DNA from: Agrobacterium albertimagni AOL15
GTDB lineage: Bacteria > Pseudomonadota > Alphaproteobacteria > Rhizobiales > Rhizobiaceae
Length of the DNA stretch: 64,000 nucleotides
NCBI RefSeq assembly: GCF_000300855.1
Contig: NZ_ALJF01000016.1
Location: 121,069-185,068 of the forward strand
Direction of reading: 5' to 3'
Part shown: positions 17,734 through 25,528 of the stretch, in pieces
Layout: each line of letters starts with the position of its first letter
Position numbering within the stretch: position 1 is the first letter of the stretch
The notes under the pieces: generated by a model
Databases searched by the model: none
The model's input: only the letters and a program-made list of their open reading frames with translations
Told to the model about the DNA's origin: nothing
Program-made: the position numbers and the translations under genes

Positions 17734-17761
17734 ACGTTTCAGTTCAGGCGCAGGAGTTCGA

Positions 17762-18787
17762 TCAGCCCCAGCACTTCTCGGTGCCGACCTTGGTGTCGAT
17801 CGACTCGACGCCAGCTGCCGGCTTGTCGGTGACGAGAGCGACGCCCGTATCGAAGAAGTTCTTGCCTTCGGTGGCAGCCGGCTTTTCGCCGGTGTCTGCG
17901 AACTTCTTGATCGCTTCGATGCCGAGCGATGCCATCAGCAGCGGATACTGCTGCGAAGTCGCACCGATGACGCCTTCAGCGACATTCTTGACGCCCGGGC
18001 AACCGCCGTCGACCGACACGATCAGCACGTCGCCTTCCTTGCCAACGGCCTTCAGCGCTTCATAGGCGCCGGCAGCTGCCGGTTCGTTGATGGTGTGAAC
18101 GACGTTGATGGACGGATCCTTCTGGAGAAGGTTTTCCATGGCGGTACGGCCGCCTTCTTCGTTGCCGTTGGTGATGTCGTGGCCGACGATGCGCGGATCG
18201 GTTTCGTCGCCGATCTTGTTGATGTCGACGGTGTCGATGCCGAAGCCCTTCATGAAGCCCTGGTTACGCAGGACGTCAACAGACGGCTGCGAAGGCGTGA
18301 GGTTCAGGAAGGCGATCTTGGCGTCCTTGGCGGCGTCGCCGAGGGTTGCAGCAGCCCACTTGCCGATCAGTTCGCCGGCGAGAAGGTTGTCCGTCGCGAA
18401 GGTCATGTCGGCGGAATCGATCGGCTCCAGCGGCGTGTCGAGGGCGATGACGAGGAGACCTGCGTCACGAGCCTTTTGGACGGCCGGAACGATGCCCTGC
18501 GTGTCGGATGCGGTGAGCAGGATGCCCTTTGCACCGTCAGCAATGCAGGTTTCGATGGCGGCAACCTGGCTTTCCGAATCGCCGTCGATCTTGCCGGCAT
18601 AGGACTTCAGGGTCACGCCGAGTTCGGCAGCCTTGGCGGTCGCGCCTTCCTTCATCTTGACGAAGAAGGGGTTGGTGTCGGTCTTGGTGATGAGGCAGGC
18701 GGAAACGTCGGCGGCCTGTACCGGGGCGGCGAAAACAACGCCGAGGGCCAGGGTCGACAGGGCAGCAGTGATCAGAGACTTTTTCAT
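17762..18787 (-). CDS. frcB: Periplasmic sugar-binding protein of the Frc ABC transporter
   Basis: A 341-aa type I periplasmic binding protein (RbsB/peripla_BP_4 class). It has a signal peptide ([20 protein letters not shown]...) cleaved before [10 protein letters not shown]. The ligand-binding repeats are visible: [22 protein letters not shown], and [15 protein letters not shown] with [17 protein letters not shown] chose ATG 18787 (RBS GGGAGGG 8-9 nt upstream); the upstream extension to 18904 is leader sequence. FrcB from S. meliloti binds fructose, mannose and ribose; the same is inferred here from operon structure. First gene of frcBCAK. Confidence 0.92.
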   Translation of the reverse strand: MKKSLITAALSTLALGVVFAAPVQAADVSACLITKTDTNPFFVKMKEGATAKAAELGVTLKSYAGKIDGDSESQVAAIETCIADGAKGILLTASDTQGIVPAVQKARDAGLLVIALDTPLEPIDSADMTFATDNLLAGELIGKWAAATLGDAAKDAKIAFLNLTPSQPSVDVLRNQGFMKGFGIDTVDINKIGDETDPRIVGHDITNGNEEGGRTAMENLLQKDPSINVVHTINEPAAAGAYEALKAVGKEGDVLIVSVDGGCPGVKNVAEGVIGATSQQYPLLMASLGIEAIKKFADTGEKPAATEGKNFFDTGVALVTDKPAAGVESIDTKVGTEKCWG

Positions 18788-18843
18788 TTGGTAATCCCTC
18801 CCGAATGGTGTCGGCCAGCTCCTCCGGCCGCAGCGTGTCGGCA

Positions 18844-18865
18844 CGGATCGCCCTTCGGCGATCCG
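18844..18865 (-). promoter_or_regulatory. Perfect hairpin in the frcB 5' leader
   Basis: The 9-bp stem CGGATCGCC (18844-18852) / GGCGATCCG (18857-18865) closes a 4-nt loop about 57 nt upstream of the frcB ATG, within the predicted transcript. It may serve leader stability or attenuation. It does not match a riboswitch class I know. Confidence 0.4.
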
Positions 18866-18903
18866 ATCGGCTGCCATCAGGCATCCACTCCTCCACGGAC
18901 CCA

Positions 18904-18933
18904 TTTAGAACATGAGGACATTTCAGCTGTCAA
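18904..18933 (-). promoter_or_regulatory. Probable frcB promoter
   Basis: On the minus strand, a consensus -35 TTGACA (18933-18928) lies 18 bp before the -10-like TCTAAA (18909-18904). An AT-rich stretch at 18931-18960 abuts the -35 on its upstream side and could hold the operator for the divergent ROK regulator. Confidence 0.5.
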
Positions 18934-19019
18934 TAAATAAATCCAGTTGAATTATTAAATCGGTGTGACATTCTGCACGAGCTTTCGTAAAAGAAAGCGG
19001 TCGGGAGGAGCGGCCTCAA

Positions 19020-20264
19020 GTGTCACAGGATGATCATGCACGACTGGCGGATCCGGCGCCCAGGGTGAGCGCCGGTGGCGGCTCGAACCAGGTGCGCGTG
19101 CGCGCCTACAACGAGCGGCTGGTGCTGTCCCTGGTTCGGCAGAATCCCGGCTGCTCGAAGGCCGATATCGCACGCCTTACCGGCCTTTCCGCCCAGACAG
19201 TCTCGGTTATCATGCGCTCGCTCGAAAGCGACGAACTCTTGATGCGCGGCGAACCGATCCGCGGCCGCGTCGGTCAGCCCTCCGTCCCGATGTTCATCAA
19301 CCCGGAAGCGGTCTTCTCCTTCGGCGTGAAAATCGGCCGCCGCAGCGCCGACCTCGTGCTGATGGATTTCGCCGGCACGATTCGAGAGCAACGCCACCGC
19401 ACCTATCGCTACCCCCACCCCGACCACCTCCTACCCTTCATCTGTGACGGCATCGCCGCCATGGAAGCGGAAATGGACGAAACGATGCGGGCGCGCATAG
19501 CCGGGATCGGCATTGCCGCCCCCTTCGAACTCTGGAACTGGGCCGAAGAGGTCGGTGCCCCGGAAGGCGCGATGGATATCTGGCGCAAGGTCGACCTGCA
19601 GGTCGAGGTGCAGACGCGCATGGCGCATCCCGTCTATCTGCGCAACGACGCGACCAGCGCCTGCGGCGCAGAACTGGTCTTCGGCGCCGGCCAGCGCTAT
19701 CCAGATTTTGTCTATTTCTACATCGGCTCGTTCATCGGCGGCGGCATCGTCGTCAATTCGTCTCTCTTCGTCGGCCGAACCGGGACCGCTGGAGCCATCG
19801 GGCCCCTTCCCGTTCGTGACAAGCATGGCCAGACGCGCCAGCTTCTCGACATCGCCTCGATCTTCGTACTCGAGAACCTGTTGCGCGAGCGCGGGCTCGA
19901 TCCGCAGCCGCTCTGGTATGCGGCGGAAGAATGGATCGACTTCGGCGAGCCGCTGGAGATCTGGATCCAGGATACGGCAGCCGCGCTGGCCCAGGCCGTC
20001 ATTGCGGCCGCATCAATCATCGACTTTGCCGCCGCGATCATCGACGGCGGCTTTCCCGCATGGGTCCGCCATCGCCTGGTCAATGCCACCATCGAGGCGA
20101 TGAACCGCCTCGACCTGCAGGGCGTGGTCATTCCCGACATCGTCGAGGGCGAGGTGGGCGACCAGGCCCGGGCCATCGGCGGCGCGAGCCTGCCGATCTT
20201 CGACCGCTATCTCATCGATCAAACCGTATTGTTCAAGGATACCCCCCATGCTGAAGGGCATTGA
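19020..20264 (+). CDS. frcR: ROK-family transcriptional regulator of the Frc system
   Basis: A 414-aa regulator. The N-terminal winged HTH (about residues 25-85: CSKADIARLTGLSAQTVSVIMRSLE and the wing RGRVGQPS) is fused to a ROK kinase-like effector domain. The ROK domain lacks an obvious zinc-binding GHxxxxxxxxCxCGxxGC motif and an intact catalytic context, as expected for a sugar-sensing repressor without kinase activity. The GTG start 19020 follows GGGAGGAG. The gene is divergent from frcB across 232 bp, the arrangement of FrcR in rhizobia. It probably represses frcBCAK unless sugar or sugar-phosphate is bound (inference). Confidence 0.85.
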   Translation: MSQDDHARLADPAPRVSAGGGSNQVRVRAYNERLVLSLVRQNPGCSKADIARLTGLSAQTVSVIMRSLESDELLMRGEPIRGRVGQPSVPMFINPEAVFSFGVKIGRRSADLVLMDFAGTIREQRHRTYRYPHPDHLLPFICDGIAAMEAEMDETMRARIAGIGIAAPFELWNWAEEVGAPEGAMDIWRKVDLQVEVQTRMAHPVYLRNDATSACGAELVFGAGQRYPDFVYFYIGSFIGGGIVVNSSLFVGRTGTAGAIGPLPVRDKHGQTRQLLDIASIFVLENLLRERGLDPQPLWYAAEEWIDFGEPLEIWIQDTAAALAQAVIAAASIIDFAAAIIDGGFPAWVRHRLVNATIEAMNRLDLQGVVIPDIVEGEVGDQARAIGGASLPIFDRYLIDQTVLFKDTPHAEGH

Positions 20265-20676
20265 TCCCCTCTTGAGTCCCGAACTGCTTGCCACCCTGCG
20301 CGCCATGGGACATGGCGACGAGATTGCCATTGTCGACGGCAACTATCCGGCGCTGGAACACGCAAGACGACTGGTTCGCCTCGACGGGCATGCGCTGGTC
20401 CCTATCTTGAACGCGATCCTCAGCGTCATGCCGGTCGACGACTTCGTGCCGGAGGCGATCTTTCGCTCTGTCGTCGGCGGCAAGCCCGACCAGATCGATC
20501 CGGTGCATCAGGAAATCATCGATTGCTGTGCCCGCCACGAACCAAAGGTAGCGGTGACGAAGCTGATCGGTGCGGATTTCTACAACCGGGTGAAGGCCGC
20601 CCATACCGTCGTTCAGACGGGGGAGCCGCGGCTTTACGCCAATGTCATTCTTCGCAAGGGCGTCATCTACCCGTAA
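20248..20676 (+). CDS. RbsD/FucU family sugar mutarotase
   Basis: A 142-aa protein of the ribose pyranase/fucose mutarotase family. It speeds interconversion of sugar anomers so that kinases and transporters see the right form. The N-terminal catalytic His22 lies in the MGHGDEIAIVDGNYP motif, and the C-terminal Tyr/Asn element in EPRLYANVILRKGVI is typical. The start overlaps the frcR 3' end by 17 nt, so the two are co-translated. Its position ties it to the ribose/fructose import system. FucU versus RbsD specificity cannot be decided from the sequence. Confidence 0.88.
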   Translation: MLKGIDPLLSPELLATLRAMGHGDEIAIVDGNYPALEHARRLVRLDGHALVPILNAILSVMPVDDFVPEAIFRSVVGGKPDQIDPVHQEIIDCCARHEPKVAVTKLIGADFYNRVKAAHTVVQTGEPRLYANVILRKGVIYP

Positions 20677-20679
20677 GCC

Positions 20680-21414
20680 TCAGCCTTCGAGGGCGCGCGA
20701 GATCCGGCGGGACAATTCCACGGGGTTCTTCAGAACGATGGCCCGGCTGGTGCGCTCCACCAGCTGCTCGCGCGCCAGCCTCGACATCTCGCGTGACACC
20801 GTTTCGCGGCTTGCGCCGATATGTTCCGCCAGTTCCGCATGGACGAGCGGCGGTGAAATAATCCGCTCTCGTCCGCCATCATTGCGCACACGCGAAAGCC
20901 TGAGCAGCGTGTTGTAGAGACGGTGCTTGGTGTCAAGGAAGGACAGTTCCGACAAACGGTCGTTCATCGCCCTGATGCGCTTCGACAGAAGCTGCAGCAG
21001 CGCCAGCGCGACGTCCGATCTCTGCCGCAGGATGTCGAGGAAGACGATGCAGGGGATCACGGTCACTGTTGCGTCGCTGACAGCCATGAGGCTTGCGGAT
21101 CGCGCCATGTCATCGATGGCCGACTGCTCGCCGAGGATGTCGCCGCGCTTGAAGCTGCCGAGAATGGCTTCCTTGCCGACGGAAAAGCGCAGCACGGCAC
21201 GAATCTCGCCCGTCTGGACGATGAAGACGTCCTTGGACATATCCTCGAAGTCGACCAGACTTTCGCCGGCACTCAACGTGCGCGAATGGCAGCGCAATAG
21301 CCATTCGCGGTCTTCTTCCGGCGTGAGACCAGCAAAAATTGCACATCCGCGCAGTGTCGGAAGCGTGGTTGCCGGAAGCGGCAGGGCGGAGCCTGTCGTA
21401 GCGTTTGCTTTCAT
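20680..21414 (-). CDS. CRP/FNR-family transcriptional regulator
   Basis: A 244-aa regulator. An N-terminal cyclic-nucleotide-binding beta-roll (about residues 25-145) contains FKRGDILGEQSAIDD, and the dimer helix is near 148-170. The C-terminal HTH_Crp domain holds the recognition region ELAEHIGASRETVSREMSRLA. It lacks the N-terminal cysteine cluster of FNR/FixK-type oxygen sensors; only isolated Cys residues are seen. The effector is unknown. The gene converges with the RbsD/FucU gene (3 bp apart) and starts at ATG 21414 without a strong RBS. Nothing in the context links it firmly to the Frc system. Confidence 0.85.
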   Translation of the reverse strand: MKANATTGSALPLPATTLPTLRGCAIFAGLTPEEDREWLLRCHSRTLSAGESLVDFEDMSKDVFIVQTGEIRAVLRFSVGKEAILGSFKRGDILGEQSAIDDMARSASLMAVSDATVTVIPCIVFLDILRQRSDVALALLQLLSKRIRAMNDRLSELSFLDTKHRLYNTLLRLSRVRNDGGRERIISPPLVHAELAEHIGASRETVSREMSRLAREQLVERTSRAIVLKNPVELSRRISRALEG

Positions 21415-21571
21415 TTACGGATTACTTGTCGCGTTCATGACGATGGAGCTTACTTATTCGGCGGCATCGATGCTTAGCAAGATGCCGGAAACCAAGACCC
21501 TTACAATTCGACTACCGCAGAGCATCGAATTTCATTCAATTTGAAACAATGCAGAAACCGGTGCGCAAGAG

Positions 21572-22612
21572 TCAACCGATCGAGCCGGAGGACGGTCCCC
21601 AGACGTCGGTGAGGGCAAAGCCCCGCTCGAAGGGATCGAAGGGGTCGAGCGCCACTTGATGCAGTCCGAATGTGAAACCGCGGCCGCTGATGGTCGGGAT
21701 GACGGCGGGACATCCGGCGACCTCCGACAGGGCCGAGAGCCCAATCTCGAATTCGGAGCCGATGATCGACCGCGACAGCATCACGTCGCCGACCTTCGCC
21801 TTGCCACGCGCATGGAGCGCCGCGAGATTGGCCGAGTTGCCGGTGCCACAGGGCGAGCGATCGACGCGACCCGGCCACATCGTGGTGCAGGTGCGGATCG
21901 CGCCGTCAGGATCGACATCGCGGAACATCACATAGGCCACACCCGAAATCGCGGGAATTTCCGGATGAACAACGGGGATCTTGCGATTGATCTCTTGCTT
22001 CAGGATCATGCCGGCGTCGACCAGCGCGCGGGCATTGCCCTTTTCGATCGTCAGCCCGACCTGCCCGACATCCACCAGCGCATAGAAGATGCCGCCATAG
22101 CTCAGATCGAAGGTGATGCGGCCCCATTGCTCGGTGTCGAGCGTCACGTCCAGCTCGTGGACAAAGGATGGCACCATGGTGAGCTTGACCCGCTCGCAGC
22201 GCCCATCGCGGCAGGTGGCGGTCGCCTTGACGAGGCCGGCCGCCGTTTCCAGCATGACAATCGTCTCGGGTTCCTGCATCTCGACCATACCGCTTTCCAG
22301 CAGCGCGGTGGTCACGCAGATCGAGTTGGAGCCGGAACTGGCATGCGCCTGATCCGGCTGCAGGATGACGAAGGCTGCGTCGGCGGCTGGGTTCTTCGGC
22401 GGGAGCAGCAGGTTGACGGAGCCGATCGGCGCGCCGCGCGGCTCGAGCACCAGCAGGCGACGCAGCGCCTCGCCCTTGGGATCGGTGTTGAGCCACAGCA
22501 ATTGCTCCGCCACGGTGTCACCCGGGATCTTCGGCACGCCGCCGACGGCGACCTTGCCGATTTCACCCTCGGCGTGAACGTCGAGCAGTTGAAGAGTGCG
22601 CTTCCATCTCAT
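21572..22612 (-). CDS. Proline racemase superfamily enzyme, Ser/Cys type (hydroxyproline epimerase or trans-3-hydroxy-L-proline dehydratase)
   Basis: A 346-aa cytosolic enzyme of the proline racemase fold. The second catalytic cysteine is intact (Cys254 in RSPCGTGNSA). The first is replaced by serine (Ser93 in SSGSNSICV, where racemases have MCGHG). Such Ser/Cys members are associated with trans-3-hydroxy-L-proline dehydration or weak 4-hydroxyproline epimerisation rather than proline racemisation. I chose ATG 22612 (GGGGGAATGAC RBS); the longer frame adds 12 residues. No other hydroxyproline-catabolism gene is in the window, so the substrate is undecided. Confidence 0.85.
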   Translation of the reverse strand: MRWKRTLQLLDVHAEGEIGKVAVGGVPKIPGDTVAEQLLWLNTDPKGEALRRLLVLEPRGAPIGSVNLLLPPKNPAADAAFVILQPDQAHASSGSNSICVTTALLESGMVEMQEPETIVMLETAAGLVKATATCRDGRCERVKLTMVPSFVHELDVTLDTEQWGRITFDLSYGGIFYALVDVGQVGLTIEKGNARALVDAGMILKQEINRKIPVVHPEIPAISGVAYVMFRDVDPDGAIRTCTTMWPGRVDRSPCGTGNSANLAALHARGKAKVGDVMLSRSIIGSEFEIGLSALSEVAGCPAVIPTISGRGFTFGLHQVALDPFDPFERGFALTDVWGPSSGSIG

Positions 22613-22899
22613 GTCATTCCCCCATGCCGTTCGATGGCCCCGTTGCAAAAAAAAGGGCTCCTGCCCTTCAAGAGCACAAGCTTATGCGTCATCTCAAGGG
22701 GAGACATCACAGGTAACGACCTGCAACGTTACCGGCGTCGTGTTAAATCAGGGGAACGTGATATCCAAGGGCTTTTATCGCGCGTGTGCGAAAACGCGTT
22801 CGCCAATCGCCGGCGAGGAAGCCCACGGAGCGACATTGCAATGAGCTTGCACGCGGTGCGCCGAAGCGCAAAATCGTATCGTTATGAAAGGAGAAGGAA

Positions 22900-22976
22900 T
22901 GGCGCACCCGAAAGGATTCGAACCTCTGACCCCCAGATTCGTAGTCTGGTGCTCTATCCAGCTGAGCTACGGGTGC
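22900..22976 (-). tRNA. tRNA-Arg (anticodon ACG)
   Basis: Complete cloverleaf of 77 nt on the minus strand. The acceptor stem GCACCCG/CGGGTGC is followed by discriminator G and an encoded CCA. The D-arm is AGCTCAGCTGGATAGAGC. The anticodon loop CTACGAA gives ACG, whose A34 is normally deaminated to inosine to read CGN arginine codons. The T-arm is AGAGGTTCGAATCCTTT. Confidence 0.95.
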
Positions 22977-23093
22977 TTGCCAAAACCGACTGTGCGTCGG
23001 CGTGTGGCGATCCTCTAAAACGGGACGATCAGGATTGCAAGCGCCCATTTGAAAAAAGAGTCATTTTCCTGTCACGTGCCTTGCGGGACGATC

Positions 23094-24581
23094 TCAAGCG
23101 CGGGCGCGCCAATCGTCGAGAGCCACTGGCCTGTCGGGGATTTCAACGCGGAACATGGTGCCAGGACCCGGTTTTTCCACGAGGGCGATCGTTCCGCCAT
23201 GAGCGATCACAAGCTCGCGGGCAATCGCAAGGCCGAGGCCCGTACCACCGGATCGAGCCGAACCACGGAAGGCGGCGAACAGGTTTTCCCGCGCCTTGCG
23301 CGGCATGCCGGGCCCCGTGTCGTCGATGACGATCGCGACGACCGACCCGGTTCGCTGGGCGGATAAGGTGATGCGCCGTCCATGCTCGGGATCGTCGGGC
23401 GTGAAGGTGGCCAGCGCCTGGACGGCATTGCGGCAGATGTTGTGAATGACGCGGAAGAGCTGTTCGCTGTCGGCATCCACTTCGATGTCGACGCCGACAT
23501 TGTCGATGAATTCGATACCCGCCTCGTGGCCTAGATGCAGGAGGTCCCGAACCTCCTGGCAGACTTCCGACAGAAGGAAGCGGCGACGACGCGGTTCGGC
23601 TTCCGAGGTCTGGCCATAGGAGAGAACCTCGCTGGTGTAACCGACGGCGCGGTCGATGGTGCGTAGGAGCTTGGGCGCAAAGCTTTTCACCAGGGGATCA
23701 TCGACATCGACCAGGCGGTCTGACATCAGTTGGGCCGAAGCCAGGATATTGCGCATATCGTGATTGATCTTGGAGACGGCGAGACCGAGATCCGCGAGCG
23801 TCTTCTGCTGACGCAGCGTCTTCTGCAACTGGTCCTGCATCCTCGAAAGGTGACGGCCCGCGACCGCAATCTCGTCATTTCCGACGGTCGTCGGCAAGAC
23901 GCGGGCGGGATCTTCGGGATTTTCCGCGAAGACCTGCATACTGCGGGCCAGACGCCGCACCGGCATGATCATCACGCGATTGATCGCCAGGAACATGAGT
24001 ACGGCGGCGATGACCGAAATCATCAAGGAGACGAAGAGGATGTTGCGCGCATAGCCGAGCATGGCCTTGCGCAGGGGCGCCTCGTCCATGACGATCTCGA
24101 CCGTGACGTCACTGCCTTCCGCTATGGGCCCGTAGACGCGCAGCAGACGGTCGCCGCCAAAAATGAGGGTATAGAAGGCATCGCGGATCGATCCGAGTTC
24201 CGAATAATCCGAGAGATCGAAGGCGGCATCCACCTCGTTCGGCATTTCGGTCACGGCAAGCAGGCGCGAGGTACCATCCTTGCGAAGCACGATGGCCTTC
24301 GTTCCCGTGGTTGTCAGCGTATCTTCCTGGACGTTGCGCGGCAGTTCCAACGGCTGGAGACCGTCGATCACCACGCCGGCGGCAGCGGCCGTATTCAGGC
24401 GGTCCTGCAGCCAGCGCTGGCGCATTGTGGCGACGGACGGCGCAAAGATCAGGATTTCGGCCAGCATGACAAAGGCGATCGTCAGCCACAGGAGTTTGCC
24501 GGAGAGCCCCCTGATGCGGGACGGCATGGCGTACCCCTCGGAGAGGTCGGCCTGCAGATGATTGTCCTGCCGGTCGAACAT
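23094..24581 (-). CDS. Membrane sensor histidine kinase with HAMP domain
   Basis: A 495-aa inner-membrane kinase. TM1 is at about residues 29-48, then a periplasmic loop of roughly 135 aa, and TM2 at about 184-204. A HAMP domain containing MIMPVRRLARSMQ is followed by a HisKA-like dimerisation domain with the candidate phospho-His in SKINHDMRNILAS. The HATPase N-box is RVIHNICRNAVQAL, with DDTGPGMP and GGTGLGLAIARELV. The NHDMRN H-box resembles the HPK4/NtrB-like class rather than the usual HExxxPL form. ATG 24581 follows GAGGG. No response regulator is adjacent, so it is an orphan kinase of unknown partner. Confidence 0.9.
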   Translation of the reverse strand: MFDRQDNHLQADLSEGYAMPSRIRGLSGKLLWLTIAFVMLAEILIFAPSVATMRQRWLQDRLNTAAAAGVVIDGLQPLELPRNVQEDTLTTTGTKAIVLRKDGTSRLLAVTEMPNEVDAAFDLSDYSELGSIRDAFYTLIFGGDRLLRVYGPIAEGSDVTVEIVMDEAPLRKAMLGYARNILFVSLMISVIAAVLMFLAINRVMIMPVRRLARSMQVFAENPEDPARVLPTTVGNDEIAVAGRHLSRMQDQLQKTLRQQKTLADLGLAVSKINHDMRNILASAQLMSDRLVDVDDPLVKSFAPKLLRTIDRAVGYTSEVLSYGQTSEAEPRRRRFLLSEVCQEVRDLLHLGHEAGIEFIDNVGVDIEVDADSEQLFRVIHNICRNAVQALATFTPDDPEHGRRITLSAQRTGSVVAIVIDDTGPGMPRKARENLFAAFRGSARSGGTGLGLAIARELVIAHGGTIALVEKPGPGTMFRVEIPDRPVALDDWRARA

Positions 24582-24968
24582 CGGCCCTCATTCCTTGTCG
24601 TCCGTGTCTGTCGCGGCGCAATTGTGACGCTGCCCAAAACGACGTGACGACGCCAGTGTAAAGCGGTGTTTTCAATGCCTAGCACGCGCAAGCCGTGAAG
24701 AAACATGAAAGTTTGGTCATGTTCTTTCGCGGCGTTACCGACCTTAACGAAGGAAGCGGCGTGGCGGATGTGTGGCAAGGCGAGGTTTTTTCGCCTTCAT
24801 TCGCAGGATAAAGGCATCACGGCGACCTGATTGACTCCTGCGCCCCCTGACACTATAAGCCGCGCACGTTCGGAAACAGGCGCCCGGCGGCGCTTACCCG
24901 TGCGACGAACCAAAACGCTGTTGCAATTTGCACATCCAAGAAGGGCCGCACCCCGCGGTATTAAATAA
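24582..24968. other. 387-bp divergent intergenic region between the kinase gene and rpmH
   Basis: No ORF with coding character. It holds the rpmH promoter (24831-24859) and an inverted repeat ACATGA/TCATGT (24703-24722). It also holds a hairpin AAGGCGA/TCGCCTT (24777-24797) whose loop is T-rich. The remaining leader before rpmH is about 100 nt. No RNA gene was recognised. Confidence 0.6.
24831..24859 (+). promoter_or_regulatory. rpmH promoter (sigma-70 type)
   Basis: -35 TTGACT (24831-24836) and -10 TATAAG (24854-24859) are separated by 17 bp. This is close to consensus and lies 110 bp upstream of rpmH. It is expected to drive rpmH-rnpA-yidC strongly. Confidence 0.75.
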
Positions 24969-25106
24969 ATGTCGAAGCGTACTTTCCAACCTTCCAAGCT
25001 TGTTCGCAAGCGCCGCCACGGCTTCCGTGCGCGTATGGCCACCAAGGGCGGCCGTCAGGTGCTCAACGCTCGCCGCGCTCGCGGTCGCGCCAAGCTTTCG
25101 GCCTAA
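24969..25106 (+). CDS. rpmH: 50S ribosomal protein L34
   Basis: A 45-aa, highly basic ribosomal protein. The family sequence is obvious ([18 protein letters not shown], then [11 protein letters not shown], ending ARGRAKLSA). It carries one extra Ser after the initiator Met relative to the usual MKRTYQPS start. It has no strong RBS, as is common for rpmH. The rnpA gene follows after 32 bp and then yidC, the conserved bacterial L34-RNase P-insertase cluster. Confidence 0.98.
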   Translation: MSKRTFQPSKLVRKRRHGFRARMATKGGRQVLNARRARGRAKLSA

Positions 25107-25138
25107 GGCCGGATGAGCCCGACGAGACTGACGGGCCC

Positions 25139-25528
25139 ATGACGTCCACGGACTCCAAGACATCTGTTGGCCGGCTCAAGAGCCGGCCTCAGTTCCTCGC
25201 CGTCAGGCACGGCGAAGCGCGCAAGGGTCGCACCTTCCTGCTGGAGGTTCTCGACCGCAAGGATGATGCGCCGCCCCGCGTGGGCTTCACGGTCACCAAG
25301 AAACATGGCAATGCAGTGGAACGGAACCGCATGCGGCGCAGGCTGAAAGAAGCCGTGCGACTGAATGCGGCGTTTGCAATGCAGCCGGGACACGACTATG
25401 TCATTGTCGCCCGGCGCGAGGTACTCGGTGTGCCATTCGATCAATTGTCCCGGCAATTGATCCAGCGCATCGAAAACCGCCAGACGAATAACTCCCGGTC
25501 GAACAAGACCGCTCCCAGGAAAGAGTGA
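25139..25528 (+). CDS. rnpA: Ribonuclease P protein component
   Basis: A 129-aa basic protein that binds the RNase P RNA and helps position pre-tRNA for 5' maturation. The family signature is [28 protein letters not shown], centred on residues 48-75; the N-terminus is [13 protein letters not shown] and the conserved C-terminal helix is [12 protein letters not shown]. Its last base is the first base of the yidC ATG (TGATG), so translation is coupled. Confidence 0.95.
   Translation: MTSTDSKTSVGRLKSRPQFLAVRHGEARKGRTFLLEVLDRKDDAPPRVGFTVTKKHGNAVERNRMRRRLKEAVRLNAAFAMQPGHDYVIVARREVLGVPFDQLSRQLIQRIENRQTNNSRSNKTAPRKE

Noticed and set aside
22743..23048. A 101-aa minus-strand ORF across the tRNA-Arg gene with a VAQLDRAPDYESGG-like run
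   Set aside because: It is the translated tRNA gene itself, a well-known artefact.
24777..25106. A chromosomal replication origin next to rpmH
   Set aside because: rpmH can border oriC in other bacteria, but no dnaA gene and no cluster of DnaA boxes are seen here, and in Rhizobiales oriC usually lies elsewhere.
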